Part shown: positions 37,244 through 45,829 of the stretch, piece after piece | Numbering within the stretch: position 1 is the stretch's first letter | Layout of the letters: each line of letters opens with the position of its first letter | Source: Desulfobacterales bacterium | GTDB taxonomy: Bacteria > Desulfobacterota > Desulfobacteria > Desulfobacterales > Desulfosalsimonadaceae | Direction of reading: 5' to 3' | Length of the DNA: 64,000 bases | Assembly: GCA_034520365.1 (NCBI GenBank) | Contig: JAXHNP010000006.1 | Span: forward strand, 427,001-491,000 | Made by a program: the position numbers and the translations under genes | The notes under the pieces: generated by a model | Database searches by the model: none | Seen by the model: only the letters and a program-made list of their open reading frames with translations | What the model was told of the DNA's origin: nothing

Positions 37244-38413
37244 TTAAAATTTATCCAGCAAATCGTTGATCCTCGATTTATGCTCAAAGACAACAGTTTT
37301 TATTGAGGGTGTCCGAATTAGCTCTTCAATAAGAGCTCGACTGCTGGCTTTATATTCGGACATTATCCAGATAAACTCGACAGTATAGTCAGGCATCATT
37401 TTTAAAAGCGGTTGCCTGGCATCTTTTATTGTGGTTTTTTCATCAGGAATCCATTTGGCCCCATGCTTGGCTAATAAATGAATCATCTTCATTTTTTCCC
37501 GCGCCTTATCCGTATCGAGATTCCTAAGAGGTCCAAGACCATAAGGGTGGCGATCCCAAAGATCGGTCATTGTTCTTAAGCATCTTTGAATTAATAAGGT
37601 TCCCCCATCCTCACGGGCACTTGGGTCAAAACCATTTTCGAGTAACATTTTCAGCAGATTTGCATTTTTAGAATAACATGCATATTCCAGGAGTTCTGAA
37701 GCCTTGGGGTGCTCAGGGTTTAATTTGATTTGCTTGAGTTTGAAAATTTCATAATGATCATATAATGCTGCATATTCTAAAGCACAAAGCATTTCATCTT
37801 CTGGATCAATTTCAACTTCATCAAGTTCCGGACCCGCTGCATAGGGATCAGCCCCTGCCCATAGCATTAGCGATACCCATTTCAAATTGCCTTCTTTAGA
37901 ATGATGACGGAGGGCAATATTGGCTTGTTCTTGAAATGTTGGGAACCGTTGCTTGTGGCGCTTTAAAACTCCAAGTGCAGTCCGAATTCTATAGCATAAT
38001 GCGACGGCCAAGGGATAATCTGTTTCCACATCAGCGCCGTGTTCGATGAAATACTCCATAATTTTTGGATCCCAGGTATCGAACACTAAAACCATATCAA
38101 TTGAATGGACATCAGCCCCGTGCTCCACGAGCAGCTTTATGATATCTAATCGTCTTTCAGAAATGGCCTGGTCAAGAGCGTTGTAACGGTCATCCGAGAT
38201 CACTGCCCCGGCTTCAAGCAGAATTTGAACTAGACTATGGGAGCCCTTATCAATGGCTACCTCTAAAGGTGTCTTTCTTCTGTTGCCTTTTTCCGGTTGC
38301 TTTGGGTTTATGGGTTTTCCAGCTTTAATCCAATCCTGAACATCAAAAAGCTTGCCGGTTTTGCATAATTCATTTAGCTCTTTGATTACCTCATATGATT
38401 CAGTTGGTTTCAT
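37244..38413 (-). CDS. Ankyrin-repeat protein
   Basis: A 389-residue protein made largely of ankyrin repeats. Recognisable repeats include TPLEVAIDKGSHSLVQILLEAGA (about 48-70), NALDQAISERRLDIIKLLVE with HGADV, and LLEYACYSKNANLLKMLLENG with FDPSARED. There is no signal peptide. It follows a helix-turn-helix/coiled-coil gene by 11 bases on the same strand and is presumably its partner. Ankyrin proteins mediate protein binding and occur in some anti-phage and toxin loci, which is notable given the defence operon 1.3 kb away, but nothing here shows such a role. Confidence 0.82.
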   Translation of the reverse strand: MKPTESYEVIKELNELCKTGKLFDVQDWIKAGKPINPKQPEKGNRRKTPLEVAIDKGSHSLVQILLEAGAVISDDRYNALDQAISERRLDIIKLLVEHGADVHSIDMVLVFDTWDPKIMEYFIEHGADVETDYPLAVALCYRIRTALGVLKRHKQRFPTFQEQANIALRHHSKEGNLKWVSLMLWAGADPYAAGPELDEVEIDPEDEMLCALEYAALYDHYEIFKLKQIKLNPEHPKASELLEYACYSKNANLLKMLLENGFDPSAREDGGTLLIQRCLRTMTDLWDRHPYGLGPLRNLDTDKAREKMKMIHLLAKHGAKWIPDEKTTIKDARQPLLKMMPDYTVEFIWIMSEYKASSRALIEELIRTPSIKTVVFEHKSRINDLLDKF

Positions 38414-38424
38414 AAATGCTCCAA

Positions 38425-39636
38425 TTATCCAAGAAAAGAAAATGGATCGCGCTCATATTCAGTCTCAGACTGCAAGCTTTCAATATCTTCGTCAATAATA
38501 GAAGGTGGGCTTGGAGTTAAAGGATCAAGACGATCCGCTTGATCCTGTGCCCATTTAAACCATTCTTCCCAATCACAATCTGGGGTATAATGGCATTCCC
38601 CCCTGGATAAACTCTTTTCAACAGCGGCGATAAATTCATGCAAAAGTTTACTTTTTCGCCAGTTCTCAGCACTACCAACAAGGGCATCGATCCGGTTCTG
38701 TTCCTCGTTAATTTTGCGCTGGAGTTCCTCTCTCCTGCGTTTTTCTTCTTCACGCCGTTTAATCATTTCCTGACGTTGGCGTTCGCGTTCTTCTCTCTGG
38801 CGAGCTTTTTCTTTTTCACTAACTGCAATTTTTATGAGGCCCTTAATGAATTTTTCAAGTTCATCCTCAAGTTGTTTTCTCTTGGTATCCCGCCAATTTT
38901 TTTGCAGATTATCACCGGTATAAAAATCGAGTACGGAAAGACAAAGATTGCCGGAGGAGACTTTTACTTGATGGTATCGACTGTGGTTGAAGCGATAATA
39001 ACCATCTAACGTAGGATCGGATCGCTTTTGTTCTGTTTTAAGTTCCTCCCGTATCCCGAATTCCAATTCAATGTCATCAATATTCACAACTGTATTGCCT
39101 TTGGTAATGTATACGTCGAATTGTAAGTCATTTAAGTTTTTTATCAATGAATCCATAATCCGTAAGGCTCTTGGCAAAACTTTACTGGAAACCTTGATAT
39201 TTAGACAATTATTCGATTTTGCTTCAAGCAAGCCGTTTTCATTGGGTTCTGACTGGTTAAGCACTGCTGCTGCTTGTTCAACTAGTGGATGCGGGGAAGC
39301 GAGCCTTTTTGCAACGAGGACCGGACCTATATCGTTTTCCGGAAGATATTGTTGTATCGAATGATTTTCTTCAAATCGTTTATTATCATATAGGTTGGGG
39401 TGTATTGTGATTTCTTCATTGCGGCTTTTATTCGGCAAAGGAATTTTTTCAACCTCAATCCCTGCTGCTTTTTTAGCCCAATATCCTCGGGGCGGTCTTG
39501 GGATGTCATATTTTTTGCATATTTTAGCAAGCCCCACATCCGATAAAGAGTATTCTTTTGCCAGCTGTACAATGGGGGTTTGCCACACCTTTTTGTATAA
39601 TTGATGCCGAGTGATCGTTATCGTTTTTTCCTCCAT
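38425..39636 (-). CDS. Helix-turn-helix / coiled-coil protein of unknown function
   Basis: A 403-residue protein. The N-terminus (ITRHQLYKKVWQTPIVQLAKEY followed by SLSDVGLAKICKKYDIPRPPRGYWAK) is a recurring helix-turn-helix found in many uncharacterised bacterial proteins. The middle is a mixed alpha/beta region. Residues about 270-330 are a highly charged coiled coil rich in Arg and Glu. The C-terminus contains a WEEWFKWAQDQADRLDPLTP motif typical of this hypothetical family. Likely a DNA-binding protein. It is the first gene of a two-gene unit with the ankyrin-repeat gene. Confidence 0.72.
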   Translation of the reverse strand: MEEKTITITRHQLYKKVWQTPIVQLAKEYSLSDVGLAKICKKYDIPRPPRGYWAKKAAGIEVEKIPLPNKSRNEEITIHPNLYDNKRFEENHSIQQYLPENDIGPVLVAKRLASPHPLVEQAAAVLNQSEPNENGLLEAKSNNCLNIKVSSKVLPRALRIMDSLIKNLNDLQFDVYITKGNTVVNIDDIELEFGIREELKTEQKRSDPTLDGYYRFNHSRYHQVKVSSGNLCLSVLDFYTGDNLQKNWRDTKRKQLEDELEKFIKGLIKIAVSEKEKARQREERERQRQEMIKRREEEKRRREELQRKINEEQNRIDALVGSAENWRKSKLLHEFIAAVEKSLSRGECHYTPDCDWEEWFKWAQDQADRLDPLTPSPPSIIDEDIESLQSETEYERDPFSFLG

Positions 39637-39780
39637 AGCAGACCTCCCAGATAAATAAAATTCAACATAATAGGTTTGAGCTAATTCTATATACCGATTT
39701 AATTTCCAACTTGCGGGCGTTTCATAAATTCAGCTAAAGCGGATGGGCGAATATGAATAATATAAAGCTCTGTCCAGCTT

Positions 39781-39912
39781 TCAAGTTGGATGGCCAGCCA
39801 ATCCGCTTTTTCCTTCCCTGATGTGCGCATACCTTTCCACCAAAGAGCCGGCTGCCGCATAAACCGCCTCGTGAAGGCCTTTGGCAATGGACAGATGGGC
39901 GCCAAGGGGCAG
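39781..39912 (-). pseudogene. N-terminal remnant of endonuclease IV (nfo)
   Basis: Downstream of nth on the same strand, one frame reads PLGAHLSIAKGLHEAVYAA, the N-terminal signature of deoxyribonuclease IV with the GAHxS metal-site region. The expected LQIFTKN segment does not follow, and the frame stops at 39781. No start codon with a ribosome site is seen. I take it as a decayed fragment; it may once have formed a base-excision pair with nth. Confidence 0.5.
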
Positions 39913-39931
39913 GTTCCCGGGAGGCCATGGG

Positions 39932-40573
39932 TCAGCTCGCGGTTTTATCCGGATAGAAGCAGAGGTGATTTACGGGACAGTGCGGGCAGTCGGGCTTTCG
40001 GGCCATGCAGATTTCACGGCCGAAGTAGATCAGCCGCAGCGAAAAATCATTCCACTCAGGCTTGGGAATCGCCTTCATGAGGTCGTATTCAATCTTTGTG
40101 GCATCCGTGTTTTCAGTCAACCCAAGTCTTTGCGAAATCCTTGACACATGGGTGTCCACCACAATGCCCGGGATGCCGAAGGCCGCACCCAAAACCACGT
40201 TCGCGGTTTTGCGGCCCACGCCGGGGAGTTTGACCAAATCTTCCAAATTTTCTGGCACAATACCGTTATATTGGTCTATCAGGGCTTGGGCGCAGTTTTT
40301 CAGGTTTTTGGCCTTGTTGTGGTAGAATCCGGTGGAGCGGATATAGCTTTCGATGGTTTCGATCGGTGCATCGGCAAAATCCTTGGGGGTCTTTAAAGCC
40401 TGAAAAAGTTTTCCGGTTACCTGGTTGACCTGCCGATCCGTGCACTGGGCGGAAAGAATCGTTGCCATCAGCAGCTGAAATGCATTTTCATGCATGAGCT
40501 GTGTCTTGACATCCGGGTATCGGGTATTTAATATCTGTCGAATTTTTTGGATGCGTTGATTGGTTTTGGGCAT
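39932..40573 (-). CDS. nth: Endonuclease III
   Basis: DNA glycosylase/AP lyase that removes oxidised pyrimidines. The 213-residue protein has the helix-hairpin-helix LPGVGRKTANVVL (with catalytic Lys in the preceding helix region), VDTHVSRISQRLG with the catalytic Asp, and the four Cys of the 4Fe-4S loop spaced 6-2-5 (CMARKPDCPHCPVNHLC). Length is normal. I start it at ATG 40573 because family members begin near there. A GTG at 40615 would add 14 residues. It is divergent from the PP-loop gene. Confidence 0.93.
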   Translation of the reverse strand: MPKTNQRIQKIRQILNTRYPDVKTQLMHENAFQLLMATILSAQCTDRQVNQVTGKLFQALKTPKDFADAPIETIESYIRSTGFYHNKAKNLKNCAQALIDQYNGIVPENLEDLVKLPGVGRKTANVVLGAAFGIPGIVVDTHVSRISQRLGLTENTDATKIEYDLMKAIPKPEWNDFSLRLIYFGREICMARKPDCPHCPVNHLCFYPDKTAS

Positions 40574-40619
40574 AAGCTTTGTCCATACTTCTGTAAAATT
40601 GATTTTGGCTGACACACTC

Positions 40620-40731
40620 AGGAAGCCTGAAGGCTTCCTCTACATAGCGTATGTCATTCGCGTGAATACTTATTATGCGGGCGATAATGGCGCACCCGAT
40701 GTAGATACTATGAAAGCGACCTTTAGGTCGC
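40620..40731. repeat. Composite hairpin element between nth and the PP-loop gene
   Basis: Two perfect hairpins, AGGAAGCCTGAAGGCTTCCT (40620-40639) and GCGACCTTTAGGTCGC (40716-40731), are connected by a segment bounded by CTACAT and ATGTAG. The layout resembles a paired REP-type unit. Confidence 0.6.
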
Positions 40732-40757
40732 CGTTGCAAAGATTGCAAGAATTTAAA

Positions 40758-41756
40758 ATGAATTTCAATAAGAAGAAAGTAAAAGCCCTGGGCCTTTGTT
40801 CCGGCGGATTGGACAGCATCCTGGCCGCTTTGGTGCTGCGGGATCAGGATATTGAGGTGCAATGGGTCACATTTGAGACGCCGTTTTTTACCGCGGAAAA
40901 AGCCCGGAGAACCGCCAGTAAAAATAAAATCCCCCTGATTGTCAAGGATATTACGGATCGCTATGTCCCGATGCTTAAAAACCCGCGCTGCGGCTACGGC
41001 CAGGGCATGAATCCCTGTCTGGATTGCCACGCGCTTATGTTTCGGATCGCCGGCGAAATGATGCCGGAAACCGAAAGCGATTTTCTTTTCTCAGGCGAGG
41101 TTCTGGGGCAGCGGCCCATGTCCCAGACCAAGCCCAGCATGCGGTATGTGGAAAAGCATTCCGGGTATGACGGCTATATTCTAAGGCCCTTGAGCGCTAA
41201 GCGTCTGCCCGAAACCCGGATGGAAAAATCGGGGCTTGTAAATAGGGAGCTTTTATGCGCGATTACCGGCCGCTCCAGAAAACCCCAGATTGCCCTTGCC
41301 GAATCATTCGGGGTGACGGATTATCCGGCGCCGGCTGGCGGCTGCCTGCTGACGGATAAAGGATACGCCCGCCGGCTGCAGGATCTATTTGACCATCAGG
41401 CGGACTTCACGCGCGAGGACCTTGAGCTCTTAAAATACGGCCGCCACCTGCGCGCCAACGAGGCTGTTAAGCTCGTGGTGGGGCGTGATAAATCGGATAA
41501 TAAAAATATGGTGTCATGCTATCGGCCGGAAAGCGATGTGCTGATTCAAATGGCCGTTCATCCCGGGCCGGTGGGCCTGCTCCCGCACGGGGCGCCGGAA
41601 GAGATAGTGCATTGGGCGGCATCGGTGTGTGCGGGCTACAGCAAGGCGCCGGCCGGCGAACAAACAGCGGTGAAGATCCACATGCCGGACGGCACAAAGA
41701 CGATTGCGGTGCCCCCGATCCCGAATGAGCAGGTACAGTCTTTGATGATTCCGTAA
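40758..41756 (+). CDS. PP-loop ATP pyrophosphatase, tRNA-thiolation-like
   Basis: A 332-residue protein with the PP-loop CSGGLDSILAALVL near the N-terminus and a conserved NPCLDCHALMF Cys pair, as in the MnmA/ThiI superfamily of tRNA sulfur-transfer enzymes. It also has FLFSGEVLGQRPMSQ, APAGGCLLTD and, in the C-terminal third, a NFACT-R-like segment (LLKYGRHLRANEAVKLVVGRD). It should activate an RNA or small-molecule substrate by adenylation. It is not canonical MnmA, which is longer in its RNA-binding region. I chose ATG 40758 by family start; ATG 40710 lies inside the hairpin element. Confidence 0.78.
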   Translation: MNFNKKKVKALGLCSGGLDSILAALVLRDQDIEVQWVTFETPFFTAEKARRTASKNKIPLIVKDITDRYVPMLKNPRCGYGQGMNPCLDCHALMFRIAGEMMPETESDFLFSGEVLGQRPMSQTKPSMRYVEKHSGYDGYILRPLSAKRLPETRMEKSGLVNRELLCAITGRSRKPQIALAESFGVTDYPAPAGGCLLTDKGYARRLQDLFDHQADFTREDLELLKYGRHLRANEAVKLVVGRDKSDNKNMVSCYRPESDVLIQMAVHPGPVGLLPHGAPEEIVHWAASVCAGYSKAPAGEQTAVKIHMPDGTKTIAVPPIPNEQVQSLMIP

Positions 41757-41762
41757 ATAAAT

Positions 41763-42040
41763 GGGTATTGGGTATTGGGTATTGGGTATTAGGTGTTAAC
41801 CTAAACCTAAAACCCGATAAGTTACTTAGAAGTATGCCCCCCGGGCCGTGCGCCCGGGACCGAGCCTAAAAATAACTTAATGATATAAATTTGTTAAAAA
41901 TTCAATCTCTGCTGATTCGTACTCGTACTCGTACTCGTACTCGTGCTCGTAATCGGCTTTTGATTTTTTCGAGTACGATTACGAGTACGAGAACCGTCCC
42001 GCTCGCGCGGGACTGAGTACGATTAAGTTACTCAGAAGCT
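41763..42040 (+). repeat. Mosaic repeat region, copy D
   Basis: The gap between the PP-loop and toxin genes is filled with repeats. First come four GGGTATT units, then complementary AACCTAAACC. Then AAGTTACTTAGAAG, a CCCGGGCCGTGCGCCCGGG palindrome, about six ACTCGT units and the 54-bp block 41970-42023 shared with 15206-15259. AAGTTACTCAGAAG closes it. Confidence 0.75.
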
Positions 42041-42102
42041 GTTGGGTGGATTTTGAGATAGCGGAATTGACAACCGGTTAAGGTGTTGTTATAATCTCCA
42101 AC

Positions 42103-42399
42103 ATGAAAGCCCTTGAACTCGTTAACACGCGCATTATTTATTCTGAATCGGCATTTGCGGAGTTGGTTTTGTGGCGTCTTCCAAAGCCGCTGGGTGGGTG
42201 TTTGCATGAGTTCAAATACAGACTGGCCTATGTTGTGGGTGGCCAATGTGTTTTGCGCTACGACAACGAGGCTGGCAAAGGTGACCACCGGCATTTCAAT
42301 GGAAAAGAAAGTGCCTACAGGTTTACGACACCGGATCAATTGGTCGCTGATTTCCAAAGTGACATAAAGAGGTGGAACAATGAAAACCTTAACCCTTGA
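42103..42399 (+). CDS. TumE-like toxin (DUF6516 family)
   Basis: A 98-residue protein with the family core CVLRYDNEAGKGDHRH followed by YRFTTPDQLVADFQSDIKRW. This matches toxins annotated as TumE, paired with a DNA-binding antitoxin encoded immediately downstream. That is exactly the layout here: the next gene starts 20 bases before this one ends, so the two are translationally coupled. The start has no strong Shine-Dalgarno. Confidence 0.75.
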   Translation: MKALELVNTRIIYSESAFAELVLWRLPKPLGGCLHEFKYRLAYVVGGQCVLRYDNEAGKGDHRHFNGKESAYRFTTPDQLVADFQSDIKRWNNENLNP

Positions 42400-42727
42400 T
42401 GTAAGAGCGCCTGCCAATTCAATGGCAGATTTTACACAGGCATGGAAGACGGGCCACCCCCAGGAATCCGCGCGTATAAGTTTTTCGTCCCCGGAATTGA
42501 TTTGGCGTGTGCTAACAGCAAACCGCTGGAAACTTCTCAAGGTGCTTTGCGGGGCAGGCCCCGTATCAATCCGTGAAGCTGCACGTCTTGCCGGTCGGGA
42601 TGTTAAGGCCGTTCATGGGGATGTCACCGCACTGCTAAACGCCGGGATTCTTGATCGCACTGATACCGGGCGCATCTTTTTTCCATACGAAACTGTGAAA
42701 GTCGAATTCGCGTTACATGCAGCCTGA
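42380..42727 (+). CDS. TumA-like antitoxin, winged-helix DNA-binding protein
   Basis: A 115-residue protein with a winged helix-turn-helix (WRVLTANRWKLLKVLCGAG, SIREAARLAGRDVKAVHGDV, LLNAGILDRTDTGRIFFPYE), the HVO_A0114-type fold that accompanies TumE toxins. It presumably binds both the toxin and the operon's promoter. AGAGGTGG lies just before its ATG inside the toxin gene. No further gene follows; rlmN is convergent. Confidence 0.78.
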   Translation: MKTLTLDVRAPANSMADFTQAWKTGHPQESARISFSSPELIWRVLTANRWKLLKVLCGAGPVSIREAARLAGRDVKAVHGDVTALLNAGILDRTDTGRIFFPYETVKVEFALHAA

Positions 42728-42807
42728 TAATCCGTCGGCCTGGCGGATCACCTCCCGGTGTCCGCGAAGGACTCGCCGGGCCAGCTTAATTATTCCCAAT
42801 TTTCCGG

Positions 42808-43884
42808 TCATAGAGTGTGTCTTGCCGAAGCATGATTCTCGCCAGCCGCCTTTCCCCTCAGCTGGCCGCAGGCCGCGGATATGTCCGCCCCCTTGCTCCA
42901 GCGGATGATGGCCGTGTAGTGCTGCTTAAGGAGTTCTGACTGAAAGGCCTCGATCACGGATTGATCGGGCCGTTTGAACTCGCTTTCCGGATACTCGTTA
43001 AACGGGATCAGGTTGATTTTGGCTTTGACCGGCCGCAGGAGTTTGGCCAGGCGCCGGGCATCCTCTATCCGGTCGTTGATATCTTTGATAAGAATGTATT
43101 CAAAGGTGATCTTGTCCCGCGGTGCCAGGGAATACTCGATACATGCACCAATCAGATCCTCCAGCGGATATTTCCGGTTAATCGGCATCAGCATGTTGCG
43201 GGTCTCATTGTCGCTGGCATTTAACGAGACCGCCAGCCGGATTTTGCTATCCCGGGCCAGATCCTTTAACCGGGGGACAATGCCCGCGGTGGAGAGGGTG
43301 ACGCGGCGGTGCGAAAGCTGCAGGCCGATCCGGTTGTCAGTCATAATGTCAATGGCCTGCCGGACATTTTCATAATTGGCCAGCGGCTCGCCCATGCCCA
43401 TCAGTACGATATTGGTCAGCCGGGGGCCGTCCGGGGGGAGTTCATCCAGCACGCCCAGGACCTGATCCAGTATCTCCGCTTTGGTTAAATTGCGGGTCAG
43501 CCCGCTTTTGCCGGTCATGCAGAAACGGCAGCCCATGGCGCAGCCGACCTGGGTTGAGATGCATAGGGTGTAATGCTCGCGCTCCGGGATCAGGACGCTT
43601 TCAATGGTGTTTCCGTCTTTTAAGACGAACAGGTATTTTTGTGAGCCGTCAACAGAGGTCTCAACCCGGCTGATCATGGGCGGGATGATTGAAAAATGGG
43701 CGTCGAGCAGCTCCCGGGTGGGTTTCGAGATGTCTGTCATTTCGTCAAATGACCGGGCCCGGCGCGCATAGAGCCAGCGCCGGATCTGTTCGTTTCGGAA
43801 TTTGGGAAGCCCCTGGGCCGCAATCCAGTCGGCCAGCCGGGCTTGATCCAGATCTTTTATGTTTTGAGTCGTGTCCGCTGCCAT
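42808..43884 (-). CDS. rlmN: Dual-specificity rRNA/tRNA adenine-C2 methyltransferase
   Basis: Radical SAM methylation of A2503 of 23S rRNA and A37 of some tRNAs. The 358-residue protein has the cluster motif CAMGCRFC, GMGEPLANYENV, LAVSLNASD, FEYILI and the C-terminal AACGQL with the Cys that takes part in methyl transfer. The upstream half contains FRNEQIRRWLYARRA. Length is normal for the family. It has no clear Shine-Dalgarno site. The gene is alone, convergent with the toxin-antitoxin pair. Confidence 0.95.
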   Translation of the reverse strand: MAADTTQNIKDLDQARLADWIAAQGLPKFRNEQIRRWLYARRARSFDEMTDISKPTRELLDAHFSIIPPMISRVETSVDGSQKYLFVLKDGNTIESVLIPEREHYTLCISTQVGCAMGCRFCMTGKSGLTRNLTKAEILDQVLGVLDELPPDGPRLTNIVLMGMGEPLANYENVRQAIDIMTDNRIGLQLSHRRVTLSTAGIVPRLKDLARDSKIRLAVSLNASDNETRNMLMPINRKYPLEDLIGACIEYSLAPRDKITFEYILIKDINDRIEDARRLAKLLRPVKAKINLIPFNEYPESEFKRPDQSVIEAFQSELLKQHYTAIIRWSKGADISAACGQLRGKAAGENHASARHTL

Positions 43885-43990
43885 TTAATTTAACGTCTTA
43901 ATCTTACTCTTGCTCTAATAAAATTGATTACAAATACCTTAAAAATGCCCTTTATTCTTTTGTAATAAGGATTATAATTATATTAAGTTA

Positions 43991-44089
43991 ACGGACAATT
44001 AGTCGGCACGGTGGCCGACTCTACGATGCATGTGGCCGTAGGGCAGGCCACCGTGCCTGCCTAAGAAAAGACAGAACAAATTTGTCCTG
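43991..44089 (+). repeat. Dispersed hairpin repeat, copy E
   Basis: Compact copy with facing hairpins GTCGGCACGGTGGCCGAC and GGCAGGCCACCGTGCCTGCC, ending in AGAACAAATTTGTCCTG (44073-44089). Its left end (CGGACAATTAG) is degenerate, and I see no flanking duplication. It ends 19 bases before the ffh promoter. Confidence 0.7.
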
Positions 44090-44107
44090 GCAGAAAATAT
44101 AATCTTC

Positions 44108-44136
44108 TTGACATAGCATCGAAATAATTTTAGAAT
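44108..44136 (+). promoter_or_regulatory. Promoter of the ffh-rpsP-trmD operon
   Basis: TTGACA at 44108-44113, 17-base spacer, TAGAAT at 44131-44136. It is about 30 bases upstream of the ffh start. Confidence 0.75.
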
Positions 44137-44167
44137 CAAGAGTTTAGTTAAAATTCCGGGAAGAGTT

Positions 44168-45502
44168 ATGTTTGATAATCTAAGCGAGCGGCTGAATTCG
44201 GTTTTTAAAAAGCTAAAGGGCGAGGGCAAGCTTTCCGAGAAAAATATCGAGGACGGCCTGCGTGAAGTCCGGATGGCGCTTCTTGAGGCGGATGCCCACT
44301 ACAAGGTGGTCAAAAAGCTGATCGCGGAAATCAAGGAGCGGGCCATCGGCCAGGAAGTGCTCTCCAGCCTGACCCCGGGCCAGCAGGTAATCAAGATCGT
44401 CAATGACGAGCTGACCGCTTTAATGGGCAGCCAGCACGAGGATTTAAACCTCTCCGGCCCGTCACCGGCAACCGTGATGCTGGTGGGGTTGCAGGGTTCG
44501 GGTAAGACGACATCCGCCGGAAAGCTGGCCGTACATCTGCGAAAAACCGGCAAAAAGCCTTATATGGTGCCGGTGGATGTTTACCGGCCGGCAGCTATCG
44601 ATCAGCTGACAAAGCTTGCCGGTGAGTTGTCCGTACCGGTCTATCCGTCAACCACGGATATGGATCCGGTGGAAATCGCCCGCAAGGCCCGGGAAGCGGC
44701 CCGGCAGGAAGACTGCGATGTGATGATCCTGGATACCGCGGGCCGGCTTCATATTGATGAGACGCTGATGGCCGAGCTGGCTAATATCAAAAAGACGCTT
44801 GAGCCTTCGGATATTATGCTGGTAGCTGATGCCATGACCGGCCAGGACGCGGTCAACATCGCCCAGTCCTTTAACGAGGAACTGGATATCGACGGGGTGG
44901 TCCTCTCCAAAATGGACGGGGATGCCCGCGGCGGTGCGGCATTGTCCATCAAGGCGATTACCGGCAAACCGATCAAGTTCATCGGTGTCGGGGAAAAATC
45001 AAACGCCCTGGAGCCGTTTCATCCGGATCGGATGGCTTCCCGGATCCTGGGCATGGGGGACATGCTTTCCTTTATTGAAAAAGCCCAGAGTGCCGTTGAT
45101 GAACAAAAAGCGGCGGATCTGGAGAAAAAACTCCGCAAAAGCGAATTCACGCTGGAGGATTTCCGGGATCAGATGGCCCAGGTTCGGAAAATGGGCTCAT
45201 TAACCGACCTGATCAAGATGATACCGGGCGCGGGAAAAAGCAAGCAGCTTAAAAATATGGATGTTGATGATGGGGAACTGGTTAAGATTGAAGCCATCAT
45301 CAACTCCATGACCAGGCAAGAGCGCCGGCAGCATAACATTATCAACGGCAGCCGGCGAAAAAGGATTGCAAATGGCAGCGGGACCAGTGTACAAGATGTT
45401 AATAAGCTGCTTAAGAATTATTCTCAGGTACTTAAGATGCTCAAGAAAATGAACAAAGGCGGTATGATGAAAGGACTCGGCCGCGGGATGATGCCTTTTT
45501 AA
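44168..45502 (+). CDS. ffh: Signal recognition particle GTPase Ffh (SRP54)
   Basis: Delivers nascent membrane proteins to FtsY and the translocon. The 444-residue protein has the N domain, then the G domain with GLQGSGKTT (P-loop), DTAGRLHID, and KMDGDARGGAA. The methionine-rich M domain follows, with MTRQERRQHNIINGSRRKRIANGSG split across the SRP RNA-binding helices, and ends GMMKGLGRGMMPF. GGGAAGAG precedes the ATG. First gene of a long co-directional operon. Confidence 0.98.
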   Translation: MFDNLSERLNSVFKKLKGEGKLSEKNIEDGLREVRMALLEADAHYKVVKKLIAEIKERAIGQEVLSSLTPGQQVIKIVNDELTALMGSQHEDLNLSGPSPATVMLVGLQGSGKTTSAGKLAVHLRKTGKKPYMVPVDVYRPAAIDQLTKLAGELSVPVYPSTTDMDPVEIARKAREAARQEDCDVMILDTAGRLHIDETLMAELANIKKTLEPSDIMLVADAMTGQDAVNIAQSFNEELDIDGVVLSKMDGDARGGAALSIKAITGKPIKFIGVGEKSNALEPFHPDRMASRILGMGDMLSFIEKAQSAVDEQKAADLEKKLRKSEFTLEDFRDQMAQVRKMGSLTDLIKMIPGAGKSKQLKNMDVDDGELVKIEAIINSMTRQERRQHNIINGSRRKRIANGSGTSVQDVNKLLKNYSQVLKMLKKMNKGGMMKGLGRGMMPF

Positions 45503-45519
45503 AGGAGTGATAAGCGATT

Positions 45520-45762
45520 ATGGCAGTGAAAATCAGATTGGCTAGATTTGGCGCAAAAAAACGCCCGTTTTACCGGATTGTGGTTGCTGATGAGCGGTAT
45601 CCGCGCGACGGCAGGTTTCTGGAAACCGTGGGGACCTACAATCCGATGGTGGAACCCTCTGAAGTCTCAATGAAGCAGGATCGGGTGCAGTACTGGCTCG
45701 GCCGGGGGGCGGTTCCTACCAGCACGGTTAACAGCCTGATCAAAAAACAAGGAGCTTCCTAA
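45520..45762 (+). CDS. rpsP: 30S ribosomal protein bS16
   Basis: An 80-residue protein with the S16 N-terminus [21 protein letters not shown] followed by [13 protein letters not shown] and [15 protein letters not shown]. It is an assembly protein of the 30S body. AAGGAG precedes the ATG, 17 bases after ffh. Confidence 0.98.
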   Translation: MAVKIRLARFGAKKRPFYRIVVADERYPRDGRFLETVGTYNPMVEPSEVSMKQDRVQYWLGRGAVPTSTVNSLIKKQGAS

Positions 45763-45829
45763 GCCTTGCTTTATTAGAGTTGTACCTGGAACGTCCTCAA
45801 TTCCCAGAATCGATTAAAGGAGTCGGACC

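Noticed and set aside
41920-41960. CRISPR-like array of ACTCGT units
   Set aside because: The units are 6 bases long and contiguous, without spacers; a tandem repeat, not CRISPR.
43991-44089. Copy E as an intact element with target duplication
   Set aside because: The left end is degraded and I could not find matching flanks.
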